DNA from: Myxococcales bacterium
GTDB lineage: Bacteria; Myxococcota_A; Polyangia; Haliangiales; J016
Length of the DNA stretch: 5,809 nt
Reading direction: 5' to 3'
Assembly: GCA_014238595.1 (NCBI GenBank)
Contig: JABAAV010000027.1
Coordinates: 1-5,809 of the forward strand
A program made the position numbers and the translations under genes. Position 1 is the stretch's first letter. Every line of letters begins with the position of its first letter. Positions 5,717 through 5,809 of this stretch are shown here, piece by piece. The notes under the pieces were generated by a model. It was not told where the DNA came from. It searched no databases and saw only the letters and a program-made list of their open reading frames with translations.

Positions 5717-5809
5717 TTTGCACGTTATTTCATTTTGCGTTATTAAATGCTTATGCGATCATGTTTTTATTCTTCAATATCAGGGATTCTATTTCAAATT
5801 TATGCAGGC

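Noticed and set aside
5717..5776. Third copy of the direct repeat after apaH
   Set aside because: Only short blocks (ACGTTA, CGTT, TCTTCA) match and the spacing differs; too weak to call without a computed alignment.

Overview
This is an AT-rich bacterial chromosome segment (roughly 40% G+C by eye). It carries five protein genes in two divergent groups that meet at a 216-bp intergenic region (1742-1957). PcnB, TrkA, TrkH and symmetrical ApaH together fit a Gram-negative, Proteobacteria-like genome. The style of PcnB and of the small histone-like protein reminds me of Deltaproteobacteria/Myxococcota-type genomes as much as Gammaproteobacteria. That placement rests on memory of the families, not on a search, and is weak.

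Leftward (minus-strand) group: pcnB (467-1741) encodes a poly(A) polymerase with the typical Arg-rich tail. Downstream of it lies a very basic protein gene (1-373) that is cut by the left window edge. Its N-terminal half is a duplicated ~40-residue domain and its C-terminal half is a histone-H1-like Lys/Ala/Pro tail, encoded by a 36-bp tandem repeat. This gene appears to have its own sigma70-type promoter (431-459), a leader hairpin (396-419) and a good ribosome binding site. A second candidate promoter (1814-1842) serves pcnB.

Rightward (plus-strand) group: trkA (1958-3310), trkH (3314-4774) and apaH (4807-5610) are closely spaced and look like one operon. TrkA is the NAD(H)/nucleotide-binding gating ring and TrkH the membrane pore of a K+ uptake system. 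ApaH hydrolyses diadenosine tetraphosphate (Ap4A). The first two form one complex. ApaH is a cytoplasmic nucleotide hydrolase with no obligatory link to K+ transport, so its place here is a neighbourhood observation only.

Right end (5606-5809): the apaH stop codon lies inside the first of two 55/56-bp direct repeats, which are about 78% identical. On the minus strand each repeat has a perfect GGAGGA followed six bases later by a start codon and an immediate TAA stop. I see no convincing gene in the remaining ~90 bases and no clear intrinsic terminator anywhere in the window.

The four enzyme and transport genes are ordinary. The parts worth a second look are the histone-like gene with its leader, and the repeat pair after apaH. 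I found no phage, IS, CRISPR, defence or RNA genes, and I do not claim a new system.
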